Below are positions 9,506-20,200 of a stretch of DNA of 64,000 nt, one piece after another. A program made the position numbers and the translations under genes. The notes under the pieces are model-generated. The model did no database searches, had not been told where the DNA came from, and saw nothing but the letters and a program-made list of their open reading frames with translations. This DNA comes from Phytophthora colocasiae. Its lineage: Eukaryota > Oomycota > Peronosporomycetes > Peronosporales > Peronosporaceae. Location: the NCBI GenBank assembly GCA_018806915.1, contig JAGKQI010000045.1, positions 1,488,001-1,552,000 of the forward strand, read 5' to 3'. Within the stretch, counting starts at the first letter, position 1. Each line of letters opens with the position of its first letter.

Positions 9506-10951
9506 ATGGTCGCTCGTACTTGGGTTGTCACTCTGTTTGCCGCTTTAGCTTCTGTATCCATTACGGAAGCTCGACCCAACATCCTGGTGTTTTTCCCCGA
9601 TTAGCTGCGCTTCGACTGGGTCAACAACGGCACCGAGACAGATTTCTTGCAAACGCCCCATATTGACAGTATCCGAGAGCGAGGAATCCATTTCAAACGA
9701 GCGATTACAGCCTCTCCCGTCTGTGGACCTTCACGCGCGTGCTTCGCTGCTGCCAGTCACTACGAGGAAGTTGGTGTACTCACGAACCGGTACAACTTCC
9801 CTATCAACCGCATGACAACGTACTACAAACTACTGCAAGAAGCTGGGTATCACACGATGGCAGTGGGTAAACTCGATTTGAACAAGAACGATACGCTCAA
9901 CAGCTTCGGATGGAACCACGAGGGGAATCTGCACGCCAGTGAATGGGGATTCTCCGATATGGTGAACTGCGTCGGCGTGTTCGAGTCGTATTTCTTGACG
10001 GAACCATACCCAAACGGATCGTACGTAGAACCCTACACTGACTATTTGCTGGAGCATAACGCCACCGACATCTTCCTAAACGATACCCACGCTCGAACGG
10101 ACGGGGGTAACACCAAGATCGGAGACCCTCGTTTCTATAAGGACACGTTCCCAAATCCGTTGCCCGACGATCTGTACAATGACAATTGGGTGGCGGACCA
10201 AGCTTTGCGTCTTCTAGAGGAGAAACCGGACGACAAGGAATGGTTCATGATTGTTAACTGGAACGGACCGCACTACCCGATGAGCATCACCGAGAGTATG
10301 TACGGCCGTATGGAGAAGCTTCGGTTCCCACAACCGATCGACTACACTGGTAACTTCACTGCTGACATGCACAATCGCACTCGAGCTGACTACGCCGCGA
10401 TGATTGAAAACATCGACTCGCACATCGGACGTATCCTGAGTGCAGTCAACCTGAGTGAGACCCTGGTAGTATTTGCCAGTGATCACGGTGAAATGCTCGG
10501 AGACCGAGGTCTTTGGGCGAAGGACGTTCCATTCCAACCGTCCGTGAACGTTCCGTTGGTTATTGCAGGTGACGTAGTGAACACCTCGCTGCACGGGACG
10601 TCTACTAATGTTGGTGTGTCATTGATTGACCTCGCACGGACGTTCCTCGACGTCGGAGAGGTACAAGATGTCCCTGCACAAATGTCGGAAGCCTATTCGT
10701 TCCGCTCTCTTCTTGAGGGAAATCCACATGAGAAACGAGTGTTACGTTCGGCGCTTGGCACGTGGAAACTCTGGTTCGACGGTCGCTACAAGTACGTTAT
10801 CGGCTACAGCGACGACGAACCTATGCTGTTCGACGTGGACAATGACCCGCATGAACGCACGAATCTACTACAGTCTACCAACACCACGGAACTTGCTCAC
10901 TATGCGACGATCATTCAGTGGCTTCTTGGTAAGGGTGAAGTCGTCGAGTAA
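9506..10951 (+). pseudogene. Secreted sulfatase with one in-frame TAG
   Basis: From the ATG at 9506 the frame encodes a signal peptide (MVARTWVVTLFAALASVSITEA), then the sulfatase opening RPNILVFFPD. It is stopped by TAG at 9602-9604 and continues without a shift for 449 codons. The continuation carries the active-site signature CGPSRA, whose Cys would become formylglycine, then VGKLDLNKND, the metal and sulfate site block ASDHGEMLGDRGLWAKD, and several N-glycosylation sites. No ATG directly follows the stop, so a shorter product would lack the N-terminal metal ligands. In relatives the residue at the stop is usually Gln, so a CAG-to-TAG change is likely. The family hydrolyses sulfate esters; the exact substrate (aryl, choline or sugar sulfate) cannot be read. 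Its position next to two SulP transporters suggests sulfate scavenging. Confidence 0.85.
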
Positions 10952-11845
10952 ACCAGCGTAAAACCACCTATGGGTCGTAGTTCGAATTCTAGGAACATAT
11001 ACACGATAATGTCAATAAATTGTGAATGTTAATGCTTCATTTGAGTTACTTAGGCAGTTTGTCCTCGAGCAATCGATGATTCTCGGTTGTATTTTCGATC
11101 AACGTCGGGCTTCAGCTCTTGTTTCTGCTGCAGAGCGGAACTCAACCGAGTTTTTTTGTGCCCATCGCGACTCACTTAAATGATGAGCTGGAGCCAAGTT
11201 TAGCAGCGCAGAGACTGACCACAAATGCGGTGCCGACTTGCTCCAACACGCCGAGTGTCTTTGACATGGTATCACGAACGTCATAGATTGGATGGAAGAT
11301 CGCCAATAAACGACCGTCAAAACTTCAGCGCGATCATTAACCGACGCGTACGAGAAACGGAGCGATGTCAGTGGCTACACTGTAAGACTGTGGCAACGGA
11401 GCCCATCCCGATGTCTGAGCTTTTCCTCACACCTCGATTAAAACATTGTGGTACATTCGTTTGGCAACTATTTCTTCGTTGTAGCGCATTGTAAACACCG
11501 AACATCGAACTGGAAGGCTAGCTCCTTCAGCTACAGGCAGTATAGGTGTTGATTGGAAAAATGTACTCGTGGCTGGTAGTACTTGTTAGTCGAAGCGCAA
11601 GAGTCTTGATTGCGGTGCAAAGTGTTATGGATATTGTTCTTGTAGCTTGAGAGGTGCTCATCTTCGTCCACAGCTCGGTTCGTTCACTTTTACTGGCCAT
11701 TAAGCCCCCCCTTATGTCCTGTCGTACTTGCCTCATTTCCCTTGTACTTTTGGCTGCAAACCTTCCATCACTGTGCACTTAAGTCGAATTCAGGGGGTGA
11801 CTCACCTACTGCGTTGTAAAAAGCTCAACCAACCGGCAATACAAT
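10952..11845. other. Intergenic region upstream of the first SulP gene
   Basis: Several short open stretches occur on both strands, but none has recognisable protein features. The right part contains the promoter of the transporter that starts at 11927. Confidence 0.5.
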
Positions 11846-11860
11846 CTCATTCCACATTTT
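11846..11860 (+). promoter_or_regulatory. Oomycete initiator (Inr)-type core promoter
   Basis: The sequence CTCATTCCACATTTT fits the oomycete Inr consensus CTCATTYYNCAWTTT at every position. It lies 66 bases before the ATG of the transporter, the usual distance for a transcription start in these organisms. Confidence 0.7.
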
Positions 11861-11926
11861 CCCACCTCGAGCTCAAGTGGCAAACAACACCATCGCACAA
11901 CAAGTCGCTTTCACCGGATCGTCGCA

Positions 11927-13987
11927 ATGGATTTCTTCCGATCCAGCCGACCCACCAACGAAAGATTCCTCGCTCCCAAACAAACAACATTCGAACGAGC
12001 CCAACACTACGTCCCCATACTCAAATGGCTGCCCAACTACAAAGTCGGACAAGACCTCAAGTTCGACCTCGTAGCCGGTATCACCGTCGCCATGATGCTC
12101 ATCCCACAAGAAGTATCCCTCTCCACCATCATGCACGTGCCCGCACACCACGGACTCTACACGGCCGCCACCTCTCCACTCGTCTACGCACTCTTCGGGT
12201 CCAGCACCGTCTTGTCCGTGGCCAGCGGATCGGAGGTCGCCTTGCTCACTGGTTCCATCCTCGAGCCCATCGAAGATGAGAAGGAACGTATTGCCACCGG
12301 AATCATGATCGCTTTCCTCAGTGGCGTCATCCTGCTCCTCGTAAGGATCTTCAACCTCAGTCAAGTTGCAGACTTCTTCTCGCGTCCAGTCATGGGCGGA
12401 TTCATCTCGGCCGGTGGACTGCTCATCATGCTGTCGCAGTTTCAGAATGTGCTGGGTGTCAAGTTTGACTCGCAAGATTACCCTGTTCTCACACTGTACC
12501 AGAATTTGAAGAACCTTGGGCACTCCAACAAGAATGCGTTGATGGTCGGTCTCATCTCGATTGTCTATCTGATTGCTGTCAAGCTCATCAAGAAGCGCTT
12601 TTTCCCGGCTCCAGTTCTCTCCCAGCTGTTTGAAGACCCCAGCAAAACATCCACTACGGAGAGACCGAATGGAGGTGCCTTTGCCGACAGTCATGGCTTC
12701 TCCCTGACAGATGAGCAGTACGTTGGTTTAGCTTCTGCTAGGGCTCAAGCCGAGGAGAACCAAGCCAAGGCCTACAACCGTAAATCCATCGACGAGTCGC
12801 CGAAGTCCAAGCCCGTTCTCATTGCCATCTTCCTTGCTCGTACACTCTGCGACCTAGGACCTCTCGTCGTATGCATCTTCGGAGGCATCGTCGGATACAT
12901 CCTCGGACCCAAGGCACTCAAACTCACAGGAGATATCCCCGGCGGATTTCCTGCACCACTCGCACCCTGGTACGGATTCGACGACGGACTCATCGACGGT
13001 GGACGCTTCGGTACCATCCTGCTCAACGCCCTCACCATATCGCTCGTTGTCTTCCTCTCCAGCATCGCCATGGCCAAAAGACTCGCCATCCAACGCGGAG
13101 AAGACATCAACACCGAGCAGGAGCTCACAGGAATCGGCGTCGCCAGCGTCGTCTGCGGATTCTTCCAGGCCATGCCACCCACCGGAGGCATGTCCTGCAC
13201 GGCTGTCAACATGCAGAACGCGCACACGCAGCTCGCCTCCATCGTCACCACGCTCATCGTCATCATCGCGCTCTACACTCTCACCGGCACCATCTCCTAC
13301 CTTCCCAGAGCCACACTCGCATCCATCATCATCGTCGCAGGGTACTCTCTCGTCGAGTTCAAGGAGGCCAAGTGGCTCTACCGTGTCAAGCGGGACGAGT
13401 TCTTCGTCTGGGCTGCCTCCTTCATCTTCACGCTCGGACTGGGTGTGCTTGAGGGCCTCATTGCCTCCATCATCTGTTCTCTGTTGGCTCTGATGATCAA
13501 GACGAAGCGTTCCCCCGTGGTCATTCTTGGTGAACTGGACAATGGTAGTCTCGTTGACCGTGACCTTTTCCCCAGCGCACAAGACCTGAATGATATCATC
13601 GTCATTCGCTGTGAAAGTTCTTTGTACTTTGCCAACTGTGAGCGTGTGGCACTAGCGATCGAGCAGGAAATGGCTCGGCTGCTCAAGCAGGGCATCACGA
13701 CGCACGGAGTCGTACTTGACGCGTTTCACATGAACGATCTGGATGCTACCACGATCCAAGTACTGTCGGACACTCAGGAGAAGTTGGCCGTCCGCAAAGT
13801 GCGCTTTTCAATCGCTAACGCAAAGGGCCGTCTCCACGACATCTTGGCTGCGACGAACATCCCACAGCGCATTCTCGGTGGAGATCCTCGTGTGTCGGTG
13901 GAGGATGCTGTTCGTCTTCTGCGCAATCTGCCAGCATCGGGAAACACTTCTCCATCATCGCAGGGAGCTAGTGTCAATCCAGTTTAA
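11927..13987 (+). CDS. SulP/SLC26 anion transporter, tandem copy 1
   Basis: The 686-residue product has the SulP layout. A cytosolic N terminus leads to a first membrane bundle (LVAGITVAMMLIPQEVSLST onward, with SRPVMGGFISAGG). A variable cytosolic linker follows (about residues 228-290) with the motif HGFSLTDEQYV, then the second bundle with the PPTGGMS block, then a STAS domain (about 550-670, with VVLDAFHMNDLDATT). SulP proteins move sulfate or other anions across the plasma membrane. At residue 424 this copy has Cys (TGC, 13196-13198) where all three related SLC26-type copies in the window have Arg in PPTGGMSRTAVN, which may impair transport. The membrane bundles are almost identical in DNA to copy 2, while the N terminus, linker and STAS differ. 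No introns are seen. Confidence 0.92.
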   Translation: MDFFRSSRPTNERFLAPKQTTFERAQHYVPILKWLPNYKVGQDLKFDLVAGITVAMMLIPQEVSLSTIMHVPAHHGLYTAATSPLVYALFGSSTVLSVASGSEVALLTGSILEPIEDEKERIATGIMIAFLSGVILLLVRIFNLSQVADFFSRPVMGGFISAGGLLIMLSQFQNVLGVKFDSQDYPVLTLYQNLKNLGHSNKNALMVGLISIVYLIAVKLIKKRFFPAPVLSQLFEDPSKTSTTERPNGGAFADSHGFSLTDEQYVGLASARAQAEENQAKAYNRKSIDESPKSKPVLIAIFLARTLCDLGPLVVCIFGGIVGYILGPKALKLTGDIPGGFPAPLAPWYGFDDGLIDGGRFGTILLNALTISLVVFLSSIAMAKRLAIQRGEDINTEQELTGIGVASVVCGFFQAMPPTGGMSCTAVNMQNAHTQLASIVTTLIVIIALYTLTGTISYLPRATLASIIIVAGYSLVEFKEAKWLYRVKRDEFFVWAASFIFTLGLGVLEGLIASIICSLLALMIKTKRSPVVILGELDNGSLVDRDLFPSAQDLNDIIVIRCESSLYFANCERVALAIEQEMARLLKQGITTHGVVLDAFHMNDLDATTIQVLSDTQEKLAVRKVRFSIANAKGRLHDILAATNIPQRILGGDPRVSVEDAVRLLRNLPASGNTSPSSQGASVNPV

Positions 13988-14711
13988 GGCGTCGCGTACT
14001 TAGGGATTGAGGCTGTAGGACGTACAGCATGCATATGCATTGCGCTGCACAGTAGGGAGTTTAGGCTGAACTGTCGTACCGTAGTGCACTTTATACGTTT
14101 CGAAGTAAGATCATTTCATACTCCACTTTTCAAACTTGTCGAGATGAGACGGTAAAGAGGTAGCCATTTCGATATCAATCGAGCAATTTGATTCCCACAG
14201 TCGTGTGCAGACAACCAACGATTCCGAGTACCCCAGCAGACATGAATAACCAAGTTTTGTGTTCCAACATTCAAATGACGGTTTTCAGTTAGGAAACCAT
14301 AAAGCGTTGCCCAGGCTACGTAGCTTGACGTGTTGGTATTACTGGCCTTGATTGGTCTTGAAAGTCCAATGATAGCTTTCAACAACGTCTTCCAGAGTCG
14401 CGTCGAGCCAATATCGTTGACTAAGTGGAGCACTCAACTGAGCCCGTAACGTTCGTTACTCTGTTGGAAGCGTAACTTACTTCAGAAGTACAGAGATCTC
14501 GCAACGCATGTTGCCACAGTGGTGACCACAGGATCCCAGGCTTTCCACAAAATAGAGTCGTTCAAGAATCAATCGCGTACTCTCGTCCGGCCCAGTCAGC
14601 ACCGTAGGTTTCATACAGAAAGACAACAAGTAAATCGGTCTTCGACCCAGCTACACCATTCCACTTTTCACACTACACGACGAAAGCCACCTCCAGCTCC
14701 ATCTGTTCACC
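13988..14711. other. Spacer between the tandem SulP genes, with a possible ORF remnant
   Basis: This spacer separates the two transporters and differs from the region upstream of copy 1. It contains a minus-strand open stretch (14433-14116, 105 residues: RLWKTLLKAIIGLSRPIKAS through TKNRWLSAHD-like words). That stretch has natural composition but no family I can name and no clear start context. The right end carries a weak initiator-like word (CCATTCCACTTTTC near 14657) about 55 bases before the second gene. Confidence 0.4.
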
Positions 14712-16805
14712 ATGCATTGGTTCAGCTCCATAGCAGGAGGAAATCAACGCCCAACAAACGAAAGATTCCTAGCTCCCAAACAAACAACATTCGAACGAGC
14801 CCAACACTACGTCCCCATACTCAAATGGTTGCCCAACTACAAAGTTGGACAAGACCTCAAGTTCGACCTCGTAGCCGGTATCACCGTCGCCATGATGCTC
14901 ATCCCACAAGAAGTATCGCTCTCCACCATCATGCACGTGCCCGCACACCACGGACTCTACACGGCCGCCACCTCTCCACTCGTCTACGCACTCTTCGGGT
15001 CCAGCACCGTCTTGTCCGTGGCCAGCGGATCGGAGGTCGCCTTGCTCACTGGTTCCATCCTCGAGCCCATCGAAGATGAGAAGGAACGTATTGCCACCGG
15101 AATCATGATCGCTTTCCTCAGTGGCGTCATCCTGCTCCTCGTAAGGATCTTCAACCTCAGTCAAGTTGCAGACTTCTTCTCGCGTCCAGTCATGGGCGGG
15201 TTCATCTCGGCCGGTGGACTGCTCATCATGTTGTCGCAGTTTCAGAATGTGCTTGGTGTCAAGTTTGACTCGCAAGATTACCCTGTTCTCACACTGTACC
15301 AGAATTTGAAGAACCTTGGGCACTCCAACAAGAATGCGTCGATGGTCGGTCTCATCTCGATTGTCTATCTGATTGCTGTCAAGCTCATCAAGAAGCGCTT
15401 CTTTCCAGTGCCAGTGCTTTCACAGTTGTTTGAGTACAATCCATCGGAAAAGTACACTGAAGGACATAGGCCATCCAGTGATGTCCTAACACCGGAACAA
15501 GGTTCATCTGTCGCAAATTACGATAACGCCAATAGCCACGGATTCTCACTGACCGACGAACAATTCCTTAACATGGAACGAGAGAAGCGTATTCAAAGCA
15601 CGTGCCACCATGCCAGTACCGCTGAACCCCAGAAATCTAAGCCCATTCTCATCGCCATCTTCCTCGCTCGTACACTCTGCGACCTAGGACCTCTCGTCGT
15701 ATGCATCTTCGGAGGCATCGTCGGATACATCCTCGGACCCAAGGCACTCAAACTCACAGGAGATATCCCCGGCGGATTTCCTGCACCACTCGCACCCTGG
15801 TACGGATTCGACGACGGACTCATCGACGGTGGACGCTTCGGTACCATCCTGCTCAACGCCCTCACCATATCGCTCGTTGTCTTCCTCTCCAGCATCGCCA
15901 TGGCCAAAAGACTCGCCATCCAACGCGGAGAAGACATCAACACCGAGCAGGAGCTCACAGGAATCGGCGTCGCCAGCGTCGTCTGCGGATTCTTCCAGGC
16001 CATGCCACCCACCGGAGGCATGTCCCGCACGGCTGTCAACATGCAGAACGCGCACACGCAGCTCGCCTCCATCGTCACCACGCTCATCGTCATCATCGCG
16101 CTCTACACTCTCACCGGCACCATCTCCTACCTTCCCAGAGCCACACTCGCATCCATCATCATCGTCGCAGGGTACTCTCTCGTCGAGTTCAAGGAGGCCA
16201 AGTGGCTCTACCGTGTCAAGCGGGACGAGTTCTTCGTCTGGGCTGCCTCCTTCATCTTCACGCTCGGACTGGGTGTGCTTGAGGGCCTCATTGCCTCCAT
16301 CATCTGTTCTCTGTTGGCTCTGATGATCAAGACGAAGCGTTCCCCCGTGGTCATTCTTGGTGAACTGGACAATGGCAGTTTAGTGGACCGGAATCTCTTC
16401 CCTGACGCGCGCCACTTAGATGGAATTGTAGCTGTTCGAGTCGAGAGTTCTCTGTACTTTGCTAACTGTGAGCGTGTGGCAGTGACGATTGAGCGGGAGA
16501 TGGCATTCTTGGCAAAGGAGGGAATTACGACGCGCGGGGTTGTGCTGGACGCCTACCACGTGAATGACATGGACGCTACAACGATTCAGGTTCTGTCAGA
16601 CACGCAGGAGAAGCTGGCAGTACGCCATATTCGTTTTTCCATCGCAAATGCCAAGGGCCACTTACGCGATCTCTTGGCGTCGACAAATCTTCCAGGTCGT
16701 CTTCTCAGCGGAAACCCAAGTATTTCAATCGAAGATGCTCTTCGATTGCTTCGAGCTGTGACACCTTCCGGGGCTAAGTCACCATCGGGCGCAGAGCATG
16801 TGTAA
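14712..16805 (+). CDS. SulP/SLC26 anion transporter, tandem copy 2
   Basis: The 697-residue product has the same layout as copy 1: two membrane bundles around a variable linker (HGFSLTDEQF near residue 276) and a C-terminal STAS domain. It keeps the conserved Arg in PPTGGMSRTAVN (residue 439), so it looks functional. From 14761 to about 15400 the DNA is about 99 percent the same as copy 1 at a fixed offset of 2800. From about 15671 to 16375 it differs from copy 1 at only one base I could find, at an offset of 2830. The linker and STAS are clearly diverged. This mosaic is better explained by gene conversion than by a simple recent duplication. The ATG context CACCATG and divergence from copy 1 before RPTNERF support the chosen start. 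Confidence 0.92.
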   Translation: MHWFSSIAGGNQRPTNERFLAPKQTTFERAQHYVPILKWLPNYKVGQDLKFDLVAGITVAMMLIPQEVSLSTIMHVPAHHGLYTAATSPLVYALFGSSTVLSVASGSEVALLTGSILEPIEDEKERIATGIMIAFLSGVILLLVRIFNLSQVADFFSRPVMGGFISAGGLLIMLSQFQNVLGVKFDSQDYPVLTLYQNLKNLGHSNKNASMVGLISIVYLIAVKLIKKRFFPVPVLSQLFEYNPSEKYTEGHRPSSDVLTPEQGSSVANYDNANSHGFSLTDEQFLNMEREKRIQSTCHHASTAEPQKSKPILIAIFLARTLCDLGPLVVCIFGGIVGYILGPKALKLTGDIPGGFPAPLAPWYGFDDGLIDGGRFGTILLNALTISLVVFLSSIAMAKRLAIQRGEDINTEQELTGIGVASVVCGFFQAMPPTGGMSRTAVNMQNAHTQLASIVTTLIVIIALYTLTGTISYLPRATLASIIIVAGYSLVEFKEAKWLYRVKRDEFFVWAASFIFTLGLGVLEGLIASIICSLLALMIKTKRSPVVILGELDNGSLVDRNLFPDARHLDGIVAVRVESSLYFANCERVAVTIEREMAFLAKEGITTRGVVLDAYHVNDMDATTIQVLSDTQEKLAVRHIRFSIANAKGHLRDLLASTNLPGRLLSGNPSISIEDALRLLRAVTPSGAKSPSGAEHV

Positions 16806-17287
16806 GTCCACGCCATTCTCTCTTAGGACTCCATCAAAATGAAGCTAAGTCCATATAGAAAGATCATCAGCTCCAGTGTTTCACACCTCAATGATGTTGA
16901 TCATCCGTAATCCACTCGTATCCCCGAATTTGCTCAAGCCATCTACACGAAAAAACCACAGCGTCCACGTATCAAAAAAGATTTCACTTGCTTCGGTCGA
17001 GAAGCACAGTAGCACTTGCCCCACAAACTCTCTTAAGAAAACCGAGAAAAAAATTAAACTGTCAGAACTACCATCTACTTCTGAAGTACATGTATAAACC
17101 AGTGACAGATACTTACGTCGATGTCATTTGGGGTATCTTGTTCTCAGGAGATCTGCATTAAACTACACGAAACTAATAACGTGAGTAAAGAGCTGATTAC
17201 GAGGCATAACTTACTCTCTGCGATTCAAAGTCCTGGAGTTGTTCTAACGACGATTTCCGCCATTTATTTCCGAAGCTGCGACTTGTG
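16806..17287. other. Convergent intergenic region
   Basis: This lies between the end of SulP copy 2 (plus strand) and the end of the PH-kinase gene (minus strand). Only 3' untranslated sequence is expected, and I see no gene. Confidence 0.5.
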
Positions 17288-20200
17288 TCATTTCTTCAAG
17301 GGTACTAGTTTCCCAGTTGCCGGGTCTACACAGAACTTTTGGTCATGCTTCTTTAACCATTCTTCGTACTCAAGGGCCTCCGGGTGAAAGTGGCACACCT
17401 GCGCGAACACTGCATGCTGCATTGCTTCCTTTGATTCGGGGACATATTCGTTTGAATCGTCAATTTTACCCACAAACTCATCTTCTTTCTGTTCCTCTTC
17501 ATCGTAAAAGAAGGACTCATCGCCATCAATATTATCGTTCATCACCGATCGAAAAGCCTCCCGGAGATACGGGTGGTGAAGCGCCTCCACCGCCGTAATA
17601 CGCTGCTTAGGATCATACGCCAGCAGCTTTCCCAATAAATCCAAGGCCTGTTGGTTGGCGTTCGGGTAAAGTTCGTCAAAGGGGATTTTTGATCGTCGCC
17701 GCTGTCGATGCACCCACTTTTGTGCAGCTTCTTTGTGGATTTTCGCAATGTAACCGATGTCGGGTGTGCCTAGCACGTTGAAGATTTTGTTAAGCTGGTT
17801 TGTTGTACTGGATCCTGGAAAGAGAGGCTTTCGTCCAAGTAACTCGCCTAGAATACAGCCAGCAGACCACAAGTCTGAAGGTTTATCGTATCGACAGCCG
17901 TCCAAGAGAATCTCTGGAGCACGGTACCACCGTGTCACCACGTACTCAGTTAACTCCACAAACACGTCATCCTGGGAAGCTCCTTTAATTTTTTTCGCCT
18001 TCGAATAGTCCACACACCGAGCAAGTCCAAGGTCACAAATCTTAGCATCGCACGTGCTCGTCACTAAGATATTAGAAGGCTTGAGGTCTCGGTGTAATAC
18101 GTTTGCCGAGTGCAAGTATGCCAACGCACGCAGAATCTGCCGCATGAAGTGAGCAACATGCTCGTCTGTCAGCGTTTGAGTCGAGTGAATGACGCGGTGT
18201 AGATCCGTCTCCATAAGGTCCGTCACAAGATAAATATCCTCCAAATATGATAGCCGTTCTGGTCGAGGGACATCATATAACTGGATTAAATTTGGGTGGC
18301 TCAACTGTCGAAGCAGACACAACTCGCGAAGGATCCGCTTTGTATCGGGCAAGTCTTGGAACGCGTTTGTGACTTTCTTAATCGCGACTGTTGTCCCCGA
18401 ATCAATGTCACTCGCAGCAACGACTTCGCCATACGTTCCAGCACCCACCACTTTAATGAGTTGATACTTTTGAGGAACATCGAACGTTGTCGTTTTCCCC
18501 GAAAAGCTGTGATTGTTGCGTGCTAAACGCGCAAGTTCACGGTTTTCTTCACTGTCCGACTTCAGTATTTGTGCGCCATGTTTACCAGAAGAATTAGTTC
18601 TGCTTCGAATCTGACGAGACACCAGCCTCCCGCCTTTGTCAGATGGGAAATCAAAGGTTCCAACGGAAGCTCGTTTATCTGATCGAAGAAACTCCCGGAG
18701 ATTGTAGCTCGACATACTCTGAAGCAAAGTCTCATCGGCAGATCCCCTTCTGGCTTCAACCAACCTTCCGTCACTTGCCATTCGCCGCAGTCCTTGAGAT
18801 TGGGGGAAGTTCTCCACGGAAGTGACAGTGGGAGCAAAAATGATACCGAGCTGGATGCGCCCGCGAAACACCGTTGGCGGTGCCCATGATTCCTTGCAAT
18901 CGTTATACTGATCGCACAAGTTGTGCCAACGAGGCAGTGCTCCGTTCGCTTTAGCATCAGCGGATCCATTAACAAGCGAGAGATGAGGCGTGACGTTGAT
19001 CTTACACACACCTAACAGCTCATCCGGCAGCATGAACCGACTCTGAAACACCTCTACCTTCAGAAAATACGTAAACCCTCGCGCACACCCTGGAAATTCC
19101 AACCGAAGATTACTACTCCAGTCCGGATTGAGCGTACCAACTTTATGATGTCCATCCGGGGTTGTAACTGGCATACACTTGCAAATATTCGTGACGCAGC
19201 CACTTAGATCTCCAAATTTTGCAACGGCCCTCTCACCAGATATCCCTGCAGCACGTCTTAACCCACGAAAAAACCGTGTTCCTTTAGACGGACGTCGGTG
19301 CTCTTTCTGAGACCCATTGAGCGACGCATTGGCAAGCTCATCAGACTTCGTGTTGCCTTCTTTCAAATCTAATCCACGTAATGTTTGCTCCATGTGAGTT
19401 CCTTCCTCGAGGATGCAACGCGCGTACACCGGAAATCCCTTCTTGGAGCCATTTGCAGCAGCTGAATGCTGTCCGTTTCCTTTGGAGCCATGTTCATTGC
19501 CTCCTTCAGACACATGCAACTGCTGGGCTTGCAAAATCTGCACGTAAAATGTCCCTGGAGGAATCGAGTGAGAGATAGCAGAAGCTTCGCCAGGCAGGAC
19601 TAGTCGGATGTTTTCACCACGTGGAGCGTCGTCAAATGCAACGGAGAGTGCTACCGCGTCTCCATTTAAATGCCAGCGCACCAGTCGGTCCTTGTGATCC
19701 AGCCAAAGTTCGTGCACAAATAATTGTGTTACGCGACGATCGTTGGTATTAAGGAGGTTGTACGTCTCCTTGCCAGTCACAACCAGGCGCTTTGTCCACT
19801 GGGCAGATGGAGTAGAAGCGCTACCTGGGGTCGATTTCGGTGCTTCCGTCGATTTAGGCGAAAGAACATACGAGTCAACAGTGACTGGGGACGGCGTGAG
19901 GGATTCATGATGTGCTCCAGTTTCATCGACGCAGTCAGCATCACCACGCACTAACTCGATCACTTCCACCACAGAGAAATTGTCAACTGTGACAGAGTCC
20001 AGTAGTGTTGAAATAAACAGCAGAACACCATCGTATCGCCGATATTGTCCCCAGAAAGGCACAATTGGAGGAAAATTAGATGTCACGACGACATCCGGAT
20101 GCATGCTGCGGAAAAGTAGTGGGAAGTCGCCAATTTCCTGACGTAGCAGAGCTCCAAGTAGCCGGTAAAACTTATGAGGCTCTAACGGTTGTGATGCAAA

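Noticed and set aside
9602..9604. Stop-codon reassignment (TAG read as Gln)
   Set aside because: Other genes here end normally with TAG (for example the MscL gene at 54884-54886), so a changed code is not supported.
9506..9604. Small secreted effector peptide encoded by the sulfatase 5' part
   Set aside because: The 32-codon product is simply the signal peptide and first strand of a sulfatase, with no RXLR or other effector motif.
11873..13582. Long open frames on the opposite strand and in other frames of the SulP genes (also at 14769-16323)
   Set aside because: They are rich in His/Arg/Ser or Glu/Gly/Asp and mirror the codon bias of the real transporter frame. They recur at the same places in both tandem copies because the DNA is the same.
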